In this document: in pieces, positions 16,209 through 24,675 of the stretch
Position numbering within the stretch: position 1 is the first letter of the stretch
Layout: each line of letters starts with the position of its first letter
Origin: Spirochaetaceae bacterium
GTDB taxonomy: Bacteria; Spirochaetota; Spirochaetia; SZUA-6; Bin103
Assembly: GCA_028821475.1 (NCBI GenBank)
Contig: JAPPGB010000149.1
Location: 1 to 44,811, forward strand
Direction: 5' to 3'
DNA length: 44,811 bases
Made by a program: the position numbers and the translations under genes
The notes under the pieces: model-generated
What the model was told of the DNA's origin: nothing
The model's input: only the letters and a program-made list of their open reading frames with translations
Databases searched by the model: none

Positions 16209-19200
16209 GGACACGTTTCGTTCCTCAATTTCGCGCGCGGCCACTCATGGATTCTCAACGCACCGGTCCCTTCCACGTTCCGCATCGAGTGCAAGGTCGC
16301 CCACAGGGCGGGACGCGCGTCGCCGTGCGCGTAGAGCAACCGGTCGGCGTTTCGCTCGCGGTCCGGCGCCTGGTACTTGAGCTGTCGTCGGCCTTGTTCA
16401 CAGCGCCGCGCTTCATCGTGCCACTGTTCGACCAGACGTTCGAGATGGCGCTCGGTGTCAGACCGCTGGCCGGAGTCAGCAGCCGCGTGTGCACAACGCC
16501 GCTTGAGATCTGCGACCGCAGCCCGTACTTCGGGCGCGTTCCGGTCGAAGTTCCGCGCCGATGCATTACCGCGCAGATCGCTGCACGTATGTCGGAGTAC
16601 AATGACGAGGGCGGCGTGGAGCGCGCGCGAACGAACCTGGTGGGTAAACGGCGTCACACTGCTCGGCTCCACGAAGCGGTAGAAGGACTCGTGGTAGGGG
16701 CGGAAGCTCTCGTAGTGAGACAGACTTCGAGCTTGGTGCCGGTAGTAGTTGGCAAAGATGAGACCGGGAACGTCCCCACGCCCGACTCGGCTGGTAGCCT
16801 GGATGTATTCTGCGGTGGTGAGCGGCTGACCGTTGACGATCATCAGCGCAAGGCGCGCCACGTCGAGACCGACGGATATCATGTTGGTCGCGAGTACCGC
16901 GTCGAGGCTGCCATCGGCCTCCCGGGACCTCATCAGTCGCTGAAACGTCTCGGCATTCTCCTCGGCAGGCCGCCGACTCGTGAGCTGAGCAACGCGTGCG
17001 TGCTGCAACCGCCCTGCCGCGCCGTCCGGTTCATGATCTCGATCGGCAAAATCGGGGGCATACTCGTTGTCTTGCTGTTCCTCACCCCCGCCGGCGATCC
17101 ATCGCCCGAAGTCGCGCACGTCAGTCATGAACGAGTTGTGGCTGTTGCCCACTCCCTTGAGGCTGCCGTGGTAGATCACCTGGGTCCACCACGCATCAAG
17201 TAACGCGTCCCGGTCGGAACGTCCGTCGAACACTGCCAGCGGGGCGGCAAGCACCGCTGCGGCGAGCGGCGCGAGGCAGCGCTGTTGATCGAGCATCGGC
17301 GACAGGTAGCCGACATAGAGCCGCCCCGGATGCTCCCGGTCCACGCGTGCGAAGTACGAGTCGTCGTGTGACAGCCCCGGCGGCGGAAACACGGCAAGCT
17401 CGCGCGCATACAGGCGCCGGACCTGCTGCTCCGCCATCCGGATGGTGGCGGTGGAGGCGACGTACTTTGGACGAACACCGCGCTGGATCAGCAGCGTTTC
17501 GAGTCCCGCTTCGTACAGCCCCGCTACCGAACCGAGCGGCCCCGTGACCAGGTGCAACTCGTCCTGGATCACCAGCTCCGGCGGACGCGAGCCGTTGCTG
17601 ACACCGAAGAACGCGCCGGCCCGGTCGTCCCAAGCGAGCCGCGCAAACTTGTCGATGGTACCGACTAGCAGCGAGGGCGGGCGTCGATAGAGGGCCTCGT
17701 CCACGACGTTGCAGGGCAGCAGGCGGGAGTCGACGCCGAATGCGCACTCCGGGCCGGTGCACTGGAAACCGAAGTCGTCTCCGGTTGCATGGTAACCCAA
17801 CTCGACGTTGAACGAGGTGCCGCACCACGGACAACGCTCCAGGAGCAGCTTGTAGCACGCTTCCGGTCTGCCATCCTTGATCTCGTCCACCAGTTCCCGA
17901 GCCTGAGCGAACGTGTTGGGGCTGATCTCGCGGCCGACCCAGATGCCGATGTCAATGGGCGCCTCACCGTAGCGGGCTGGATTACCCCTCCGGATCAGTT
18001 CCAACGCGCACACCATGCGCGCGGCCCGTTCGAACTGCTGGCGGGTGAGCAGTCGCAACGTGTAACGCATGAAGGCGGAAGTCCCTCCTCCCGAAGAGGG
18101 GTGCCTCAGACGGCGCCACACGATGAGAAACGCAATGAGGCCAAGGTAGGCTTCGGTCTTGCCGCCACCGGTGGGAACCAGATGAGGTCCAGCACATCGC
18201 GAAACGGGTCTTGTTCCCGGATCACGGACGCCATGGTCGTCAGCAGGAATGCCAACTGAAACGGACGCCAGTGGTAGGTGCCGGTATCCCGGCCGGCTAC
18301 CCGGTCTGCCTGGCGCATCTGGTCGAGCATGGCGCGGTTCGCCAACCGAAACGCCTCTTCGGCAAGCGGGTCCGTACGCAACATCTCGATGCCCGCGCGC
18401 ATCCGTTTCACGGCCATACCCATCCTGCCGCAGATTCGGTTCGCGGTAGCCCGTTCCTTCCCGTTCGGAAACGCCGACGCGACGCGATTCTGCTCGGCAA
18501 CCCAGTCGGCGTATCGATCGGCAAAGCGCTCAAGCTCGTCCGGTATCGGCGCCGCGGCGAGCCGGGTGAGAGAAAGGACGCCCTCTTCTCCGCATGGTTC
18601 GACGGTGATCAGAGGCACTTCAGCTTGGGGCATGAAATCGGACCAGATCCGTGCTGGTCGGCCACGTTTCAGGTCCCAGTCTGCTGCGGCGCCGTGACCG
18701 ATGGCGTAGATTCGTTGTTGCCGGTACTGAAGCTCAAGCTCCTGCTCCTCCGCGGTGAGCAGACTCGGATCTACTCGTGGGTAGTCGACAAGCTCGCCGC
18801 TCTCGATCACGCACTCCAAACGAGCCTCGAACAGTGATTTCTCCACCCGATCTCGTGTTCTGTCGCGACCCCAAGCGCTGGCGTCGAGTTCAGCGCGGTT
18901 CGACAGGGTGACGGTCAAGATGAGGCCGCCTCGATGAGGCCGGGCGCGAGTGTCTATGCTGGCGCGTCCTTTCCAGATCCGATCGCTGGTCACGTTGCTT
19001 GGAGCAGCGGAGCGCGTCCATGTAATGGCGCACTCCGGAAGCTTTGACCGCTCGTACTGCGGTGGGAGGAATCGGCCCTGATCGTCACGCTCACGGTTGC
19101 GATCCTGGTAAACGGCGGCGGATGGCACGATGGAGAGACTCACGTTGTCCCGAACGAAGAACGAGAAGCCTACCGAGGATGGCGGGACGTACCGGCGCCG

Positions 19201-19461
19201 GCGGGCCGGTTGGGCAACCTGATCATCCTGCGCGTCGTCTGATGGTGCCGTGTCGTCCTGGTCGTCGAGGAGGGCTCCCTCCGTTTCTTCTGTCCCGGCC
19301 GAAGCCGGGTCGATGCCGGCGCGGTCGGAGCCGATGGGATGCAGCACCCCGGTGGGAAATCGATCCAGCGGCGAGATCCGCAGGCTTCCGTCGCCGGCCG
19401 GTCCCATGAGCTGGCGGCGCAACCACGCGACGAGCACGTTCCTTTCTTCGACGTAGTTCAC
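16205..19461 (-). pseudogene. DrmA-like SF2 helicase, frame broken in the Walker A motif
   Basis: Two minus frames (18106-19461 and 16205-18121) together encode one ~1085-residue helicase. The first ends in DLIWFP, then shifts; the second continues as EAYLGLIAFLIVWRRL. The expected block FPTGGGKTEAY is restored by adding one C to the CCC run near 18172-18176. Downstream motifs are VIQDELH (DExH box), ATNMISVGLDVA (motif V) and YIQATSRVGR (motif VI), with Cys pairs CPWCG nearby. The ~430-residue N-terminal region ending RPFQLAFLLTT fits DrmA-type helicases of DISARM. The gene starts at GTG 19461 and heads the operon. Either a real inactivating or phase-variable slip, or a homopolymer error in the assembly. 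Confidence 0.8.
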
Positions 19462-19527
19462 GAGGTGAATGGTGCCTTGCGTATCGGGAGTGGATACTCC
19501 CGTGCGCTAATCTGTACTACCAGTACA
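19457..19527. promoter_or_regulatory. Three palindromes at the 5' end of the DrmA-like operon
   Basis: Three perfect inverted repeats lie in 71 bp: TTCAC-gag-GTGAA (19457-19469, spanning the GTG start), CGGGAGT-ggat-ACTCCCG (19485-19502) and TGTACT-acc-AGTACA (19513-19527). The last overlaps a weak minus-strand promoter-like stretch (TTGCCG, 16 bp, TACAGA). They look like repressor operators, possibly for more than one protein; no regulator gene adjoins the operon. Confidence 0.5.
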
Positions 19528-19571
19528 CATGTCGGCAAGTAGCGTGACGCAATGAAGAATCGGATCATTTC

Positions 19572-19817
19572 ATGGCCACGTATTGCAACGGGAACTGAGG
19601 AATCCGCAGCGTACCGATTTCGTGCCGGTGCCGTGTGACGGCGGGGACAAGAGGACTCTGCTGCTATGCACTCCGGAGCACGTCGCCACCAGCTCGACCT
19701 GCGGACCGAATCGGCGAGGGAGGTGTCGGTAGCCGGCAGCAGCACGACGACCGCACCCTACGCGAGTCCGGTGAGGGTCGCGGTCGGCAAGCGGTGCTGC
19801 GAGGTGGGCGCGAAGGC
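19572..19817 (+). pseudogene. Decayed copy of the clan AA aspartic protease
   Basis: The DNA aligns by eye along most of its length with the intact gene at 10929 (GGCCACGTATT, AATCCGC, CGTACCGA, TTCGTGCCGGTG). A lost base after the ATG puts it out of frame. The DTG motif is destroyed: GTGGACACGGGG has become an unrelated GACGGCGGGGACA stretch. The second half is back in frame as RHQLDLRTESAREVSV and is fused to the sialidase that follows. Confidence 0.75.
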
Positions 19818-20799
19818 GGATTCGTCGGGTCTGATTGCTGCCACCCTGCCCGGCGACCGGGGGCTCGTTCGCTGGCAAGGCACCTATCCGCTGCAGGACG
19901 ACGCCGGGCAGCCCATGTCCGAGTCGTGGCTGATTCGAAACCACGAGCTGGCCCTCAGGCGCGGCGGGCGCCTGACCATGGTGCGCAGCCGGGATGGTGG
20001 CAGGAGCTGGGACACGGTCGACCTGACCGATCCATTCTTTACCCATCCGGGGGCCGGGCTGGCGTGGTTCATCGGCGCCGGCATCCAGTTGCGGCGCGGC
20101 CGCCATGCCGGCCGGCTGTTGGTGCCCGCCCGCTACTTCACCGGCAACTGGCAGGAGGTGGATCCCGACCGGCACCGGATCCTGTATTACCACCCGACGC
20201 TCGGCCAGGTGTACGACGACGGCGAAGGGCAGGTCGCCCAGGTCCTCGACAGCGAAGCGCACAATGCCGTGATCTACAGCGACGACCATGGCGAGTCCTG
20301 GCACTGGGGCGGCAGCTCGCAGGGCTACGTGGGTGAGGCGTGCATCGTGGAGCTGGCCGGCGGCGCCGTCTACATGAATAACCGCAACCACGACCCGCGC
20401 AGCCTCGGCTACCGGTCGTGGTGCATCAGCCGCGACGGCGGCGAGAGCTTCACCGAGTTCGGCGTCGACCGCACGCTGATCGAAGGACGGTGCCACGCCG
20501 CACTGGCGCGTTGCCCGGCTTCCGGGCAGCGAGGCGGCGGCCCGATTCTGTTCAGCAACCCGGCCTCGTTCGAAGGCGTCAACCAGTTGCACACCCGCGA
20601 GATCGGCAGCGCCGCGCGGCGCGACCTCACGGTGCGGGTGAGCTACGACGAGTGCCGGACCTGACCGGTGTCACGGCGTATCGACGAGGACGCCGGCTAC
20701 TCGTCGCTGGTGGTGCTCGACGACGGCACCATCCTGTGCGGCTACGGCGCCTGGGTGTGCCGCTTCAATCTTGCCTGGCTGGAGGGCGGGGAGGCGTGA
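19818..20799 (+). pseudogene. Exo-sialidase (BNR/Asp-box) with lost N-terminus and an in-frame stop
   Basis: The sequence shows three Asp boxes: SRDGGRSW (from 19984), SDDHGESW (from 20278) and SRDGGESF (near 20428). It also has IGAGIQLRRGRHAGRLLVPAR and EACIVELAGG, typical of GH33-type sialidases that trim terminal sialic acids or similar sugars. The N-terminus is replaced by the protease relic. The frame stops at TGA 20662-20664, yet continues in the same frame as PVSRRIDEDAGYSSLVVLDDG and RFNLAWLEGGEA to a stop at 20797-20799. RT-stop-PVS is where family members have a Trp (RTWPVS), so TGG has become TGA. The true stop overlaps the sulfatase ATG (TGATG), showing they once formed an operon. 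Confidence 0.75.
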
Positions 20800-22325
20800 T
20801 GGCCCACACCCGGCCCAACGTGGTGTTCATTCTGGCCGACGACCTGGGGTGGTGCGACCTCGGCATCGAGGGCAGCCGCTTCTACGAGAGCCCGCACCTC
20901 GACCGGCTGGCGCGCGGCGGGATGCGCTTCACCCAGGGTTATGCCGCCTGCCAGGTGTGCAGCCCGTCGCGCGCCAGCATCCTGACCGGAAAGTACCCGC
21001 CGCGCCACGGGATCACCGATTGGATCGGGGCGCCGGCCGGCGAGGCGTGGCGTGAGCTGGGGCGGCACAGCAGGCTGCTGCCCGCCGAGTACGAGCGGAG
21101 CCTGCGAGCGAACGAGGTGACCTTCGCCGAGGTGTTTCGGCGGGCCGGCTACCGCACCTTCTTTGCCGGCAAGTGGCACCTCGGCGACACCGGCGCCGCC
21201 CCGGAGGACTTCGGCTTCCAGGTCAACAAGGGCGGCTGGAAGGTGGGCTCGCCGATGGGCGGCTACTTCGCGCCGTGGCACAACCCGAAGCTGGAACCGG
21301 GACCCGACGGCGAGTCGCTGCCGCTGCGGCTGGGCCGGGAGACGGCGAAATTCATCGGCGACCACCGCGACGGGCCGTTTCTGGCCTACCTGTCGTTCTA
21401 CTCCGTGCACGGACCGATCCAGACCAGCCGCGACCGCTGGGAGCGGTTTCGCGCCAAGGCCGCCGCCCAGGGGGCGGCGCGGCGGCGTCAGCGGTTCCGG
21501 TTCGACGGCAGCCGCCCGGTGCGGCTGGTGGAGGACTGCCCGATCTATGCCGGCATGATCGAGGCGATGGACGAGGCGGTCGGCCTGGTGCTCGACGCCC
21601 TGGATCGCTTCGGACTGGCCGACAACACGGTCGTCTGCTTCACCTCCGACAACGGCGGCGCCTCGACCGGCGACGCCTTCCCCGCTTCGATGCTGCCCCT
21701 GCGCGGCGGCAAGGGACGGCAGTGGGAGGGCGGCATCCGCGAGCCGCTGTACGTCCGCTTCCCCGGCGTGGTGGCACCGGGGGCCACGTGCGACGTGCCG
21801 GTGTCGGGCATCGACTTCTATCCCACGCTGCTGGAACTGGCGGGTCTGGAGGTGCCGCCCGAGCAGGTGATCGACGGCCGCAGCATGGTCCCGCTGCTGC
21901 GCGGCCGACACGACGCCGCGATCGCCGAACGCGACCTGTTCTGGCACTACCCCCACTACGGCAACCAGGGCGGCGACCCCTCGTCGACGATCCGCCGCGG
22001 CCCCTGGAAGCTGATCCATTACCACGAGGACGGCCACCACGAGCTGTACCACCTGGAGTCCGATCCGGGCGAGCAGCGTGACGTGCGGAACGAGCAGCGA
22101 TCCACCGCCGACCACCTGTGGCGGCGCCTGCGACGCTGGCTCGCCGAGACGGGCGCCAGGTTCCCGGAGCCCGACCCGCGGTACGATGCGGCCCGCCAGC
22201 GGGCGTTCCTGCGTCACTTCGAGCACCAACGGATGCCCGAGTTGGAGGAGCAGCACGCCGCTTACCTCGACCCCGACTGGCAGCCCAACCCCGACTGGTG
22301 GGGCAGCCAGGTAGTCACCGATTAG
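20799..22325 (+). CDS. Type I sulfatase (arylsulfatase-like), 508 aa
   Basis: From ATG 20799 the protein opens with RPNVVFILADDLGWCDLG, the metal-binding Asp pair of alkaline-phosphatase-fold sulfatases. The signature CSPSRASILTG has C54 as the residue converted to formylglycine. FFAGKWHLGD, SDNGG and the C-terminal RRGPWKLIHYHEDG and ELYHLESDPGEQRDV complete the family pattern. It removes sulfate esters, probably from sulfated glycans, which fits the sialidase just upstream. No signal peptide is evident. Activity needs a formylglycine-generating enzyme, not encoded here. The length is normal and the gene appears intact. Confidence 0.92.
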   Translation: MAHTRPNVVFILADDLGWCDLGIEGSRFYESPHLDRLARGGMRFTQGYAACQVCSPSRASILTGKYPPRHGITDWIGAPAGEAWRELGRHSRLLPAEYERSLRANEVTFAEVFRRAGYRTFFAGKWHLGDTGAAPEDFGFQVNKGGWKVGSPMGGYFAPWHNPKLEPGPDGESLPLRLGRETAKFIGDHRDGPFLAYLSFYSVHGPIQTSRDRWERFRAKAAAQGAARRRQRFRFDGSRPVRLVEDCPIYAGMIEAMDEAVGLVLDALDRFGLADNTVVCFTSDNGGASTGDAFPASMLPLRGGKGRQWEGGIREPLYVRFPGVVAPGATCDVPVSGIDFYPTLLELAGLEVPPEQVIDGRSMVPLLRGRHDAAIAERDLFWHYPHYGNQGGDPSSTIRRGPWKLIHYHEDGHHELYHLESDPGEQRDVRNEQRSTADHLWRRLRRWLAETGARFPEPDPRYDAARQRAFLRHFEHQRMPELEEQHAAYLDPDWQPNPDWWGSQVVTD

Positions 22326-22342
22326 CGTATTATATCGAGTCC

Positions 22343-22711
22343 ATGGGCACCTTCACCGTCGACTGCGAGCTGCAGGAGTTGACCGGGAATCGTCCGCCGG
22401 CGACGGTCGCGGGCGTGATGGTCGATACCGGCTCCGAGTACACTTGGCTGCCGGAAGACCTGCTCCAGGGAGCCGGCGTCGCGGTTGCCAAGAAGGACAT
22501 CGCGTTCGTGATGGCCAACGGCGCTACCATCACCCGAGACATCGGCTACGCGTACCTCCGCAGCGGCGGGTTCGAGACCGTCGACGAGGTCGTATTCGCG
22601 CGTCCGAACGACCTGCGCCTGCTCGGTGCCCGAACGCTGGAAGGGTTTGCCGCGCGCGTAGACTCGCGCGCCAAGCGCCTGGTGGCGGCGGGGCCGCTGC
22701 CGGTAGCGTAG
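22343..22711 (+). CDS. Retropepsin-like (clan AA) aspartic protease, second copy, 122 aa
   Basis: The ATG at 22343 begins 17 bp after the sulfatase stop. The motif VAGVMVDTGSEYTWLP places the catalytic Asp at residue 28, the same position as in the copy at 10929. FVMANGATITRDIGYAYLR fits the flap region and LRLLGARTLEGFAARVD the closing motif. Identity with the other copy is low outside these motifs, so this is an older paralogue or a separate acquisition. It is probably cytoplasmic; the substrate is unknown. Confidence 0.8.
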   Translation: MGTFTVDCELQELTGNRPPATVAGVMVDTGSEYTWLPEDLLQGAGVAVAKKDIAFVMANGATITRDIGYAYLRSGGFETVDEVVFARPNDLRLLGARTLEGFAARVDSRAKRLVAAGPLPVA

Positions 22712-22757
22712 TAGCGTCGGGCGTCAAACCGGCGGTACCGCGGGAAGTTGGGTGCGG

Positions 22758-22895
22758 TCAGGCGCGTTCAGCTCCTTTGCCCGCGTTGGTTGGCGCGCTC
22801 CGGGCCGGGCGGCGGCGAGCGGAAGCGAGTGCGCGCGCTACCCGGTCGAGTTCCACCAGTATGTCGAACCGTCGGGAGATGGCCTCAGGCGACAT
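22758..22895 (-). CDS. Small ORF of unknown function downstream of the HicB-like gene
   Basis: The 45-residue frame begins MSPEAISRRFDILVELDRVARAL and ends in basic residues. The first half reads like a real helical N-terminus, the second like filler, so it may be the start of a truncated gene. It overlaps the 3' end of the HicB-like frame. I recognise no family. Confidence 0.25.
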   Translation of the reverse strand: MSPEAISRRFDILVELDRVARALASARRRPARSAPTNAGKGAERA

Positions 22896-23140
22896 GTCCC
22901 GGGACTCGCCGCGGCTCTCGGCTTGGCCTGCAGTACGGGTATTACACGAGGATCGGGGAGGGGCCGCCCCCGAGTCTCGAAGTCGTCGATCACGTCTGCT
23001 ATCACTTCGCACAATTCCTGGTAGACCTGCACCGGGTCATCGCCATGGATTCCGGTGATCAAGTCCGGGCATGTTCCGATGTACGCCCCGTCCTCGTCGC
23101 TCCACTCCACCCACTTGTGATACCGGTTGATGGCTCTCAT
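22838..23140 (-). CDS. HicB-like antitoxin with non-standard C-terminus, 100 aa
   Basis: From ATG 23140 the protein reads INRYHKWVEWSDEDGAYIGTCPDL, then DDPVQVYQELCEVIADVIDDF. This is the partial RNase-H-like fold of HicB antitoxins (degenerate HicB domain, about 65 residues). The usual DNA-binding tail (RHH or HTH) is missing; after GRPLPDP the sequence becomes Pro/Arg/Ser-rich, consistent with a lost 3' end. No hicA toxin is found on either side. An orphan or decaying antitoxin. Confidence 0.65.
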   Translation of the reverse strand: MRAINRYHKWVEWSDEDGAYIGTCPDLITGIHGDDPVQVYQELCEVIADVIDDFETRGRPLPDPRVIPVLQAKPRAAASPGTCRLRPSPDGSTYWWNSTG

Positions 23141-23280
23141 GGCCACCCGAGCACACCCCGCGGCTCTGCCGGTGTCAACCAATTGCCGCTGGTCACTACC
23201 GGCGCGTCCCGGCGATGATCTTGGGCCGGGGGCGTAGCCCCGTGCCGCGAGTGCGGTACGATGTGCAACAGGGGGCGGGA

Positions 23281-24660
23281 GTGGCACACACGTACGATGC
23301 GATCGTTATTGGTACCGGACAGGCGGGGCCCAGCTTGGCGGCGGAGCTGTCGGCGGCCGGCATGCGGACGGCGGTGATCGAGCGCCACCTGTTCGGGGGG
23401 ACGTGCGTCAACGTCGGCTGCATTCCCACGAAGGCGCTGGTAGCGAGCGCCCGCGCGGCTCACGTCGCCCGCCGCGCCGCCGACTTCGGGGTGGTAATCG
23501 GGGGCGAGGTGGCGGTCGACATGGCGCGGGTGAAGGCGCGCAAGGACGCCATCGTGCGGCGCTCGGCCACGGGCGTGGAACGCTGGATGAAGTCGTTGGC
23601 CAACTGCACCGTGTTCCGGGGCCACGGCCGGTTCGAGGGCGACCACCGGGTGCGGGTGGGCGACGAGGTGCTGGAGGCGGAGCGGGTCTTCATCAACGTG
23701 GGTGCGCGCGCGTTCGTGCCGCCGCTTCCGGGCGTGGAGGAGGTGGACTACCTGACCAACTCCACGATCATGGAGCTGGACACCCTGCCGGAGCACCTGG
23801 TGATCGTGGGCGGCGGCTACATCGGGCTGGAGTTCGCGCAGATGTTCCGCCGCTTCGGCAGCGAGGTGACGCTGATCGACCGCGGCGACCGGCTGATAGG
23901 GCGCGAGTCGGAGGACGTGTCGGCGGCGGTGGCGGCGATCCTGGAGGGTGAGGGGGTACGGCTGCGGCTGGGCGCCGAGTGCATGGCGTTCGAGCGCCGC
24001 GGGGCGGCGGTGGCGGCCACCCTGGAGTGCCGCGACGACGAGCCGGAGGTGGCCGGCTCGCACCTGCTGCTGGCGGTGGGCCGGCGCCCCAACACCGACG
24101 ACCTGGGGCTGGAGACCACCGGCATCGAGGTGAACGCGCGCGGCCACATCCGGGTGGACGATGCCCTGCAGACCTGCGTGCCGGGGGTGTGGGCGCTCGG
24201 CGAGTGCAACGGGCGCGGCGCCTTTACCCACACCGCCTACCACGACTACGAGATCGTCGCCGGCAACCTGCTGCACGGCGACCCGCGGCGGGTGACCGAC
24301 CGTATCGACTGCTACGCGCTGTACATCGACCCGCCGCTCGGCCGGGTGGGCATGACCGAGGCTCAGGTGCGCACGTCGGGCCGCCGCGCCCTGGTCGCCA
24401 CGCGCCCGATGACCCGGGTCGGGCGCGCCGTGGAGAAGAGCGAGACGCAGGGGTTCATGAAGGTGCTGGTGGACGCGGAGACCGAGCGCATCCTGGGCGC
24501 CGCCATCCTCGGCGTCGGCGGCGACGAGGTGATCCACTCGATCCTGGACGTGATGTACGCCGACGCCCCCTACACCGTGATCCGCCGCGCCGTGCACATC
24601 CACCCCACCGTCGCCGAGCTGATCCCCACCATGCTCGCCGACTTGGAGCCGTTGGAGTAA
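23281..24660 (+). CDS. FAD-dependent pyridine nucleotide-disulfide oxidoreductase (MerA-like), 459 aa
   Basis: The GTG at 23281 gives AHTYDAIVIGTGQAGPSLA, the FAD GxGxxG motif. The redox-active pair is in GGTCVNVGCIPTKAL (C42, C47). VIVGGGYIGLEFAQ binds NAD(P)H, and the dimerisation domain ends with VHIHPTVAEL, carrying the His-Glu base pair. The family includes mercuric, dihydrolipoamide and glutathione reductases. There is no N-terminal HMA domain and no C-terminal Cys pair, so mercury reduction is not supported. It converges on the ATPase gene at 24676, with 15 bp between stops. Confidence 0.88.
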   Translation: MAHTYDAIVIGTGQAGPSLAAELSAAGMRTAVIERHLFGGTCVNVGCIPTKALVASARAAHVARRAADFGVVIGGEVAVDMARVKARKDAIVRRSATGVERWMKSLANCTVFRGHGRFEGDHRVRVGDEVLEAERVFINVGARAFVPPLPGVEEVDYLTNSTIMELDTLPEHLVIVGGGYIGLEFAQMFRRFGSEVTLIDRGDRLIGRESEDVSAAVAAILEGEGVRLRLGAECMAFERRGAAVAATLECRDDEPEVAGSHLLLAVGRRPNTDDLGLETTGIEVNARGHIRVDDALQTCVPGVWALGECNGRGAFTHTAYHDYEIVAGNLLHGDPRRVTDRIDCYALYIDPPLGRVGMTEAQVRTSGRRALVATRPMTRVGRAVEKSETQGFMKVLVDAETERILGAAILGVGGDEVIHSILDVMYADAPYTVIRRAVHIHPTVAELIPTMLADLEPLE

Positions 24661-24675
24661 CCGTCTTCGGGGCCG

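Noticed and set aside
11620-19461. Calling the operon canonical DISARM
   Set aside because: No adenine or cytosine methylase and no phospholipase-D (DrmC) gene is present, and the two extra genes are not DISARM components I know.
20662-20664. TGA read as tryptophan (recoding)
   Set aside because: TGA is the normal stop of many intact genes here, including ATGA overlaps at 16205, 14370 and 34465, so the sialidase TGA is a mutation.
23281-24660. Mercuric reductase
   Set aside because: No HMA domain, no C-terminal vicinal Cys pair and no other mer genes; only the shared flavoprotein core is present.
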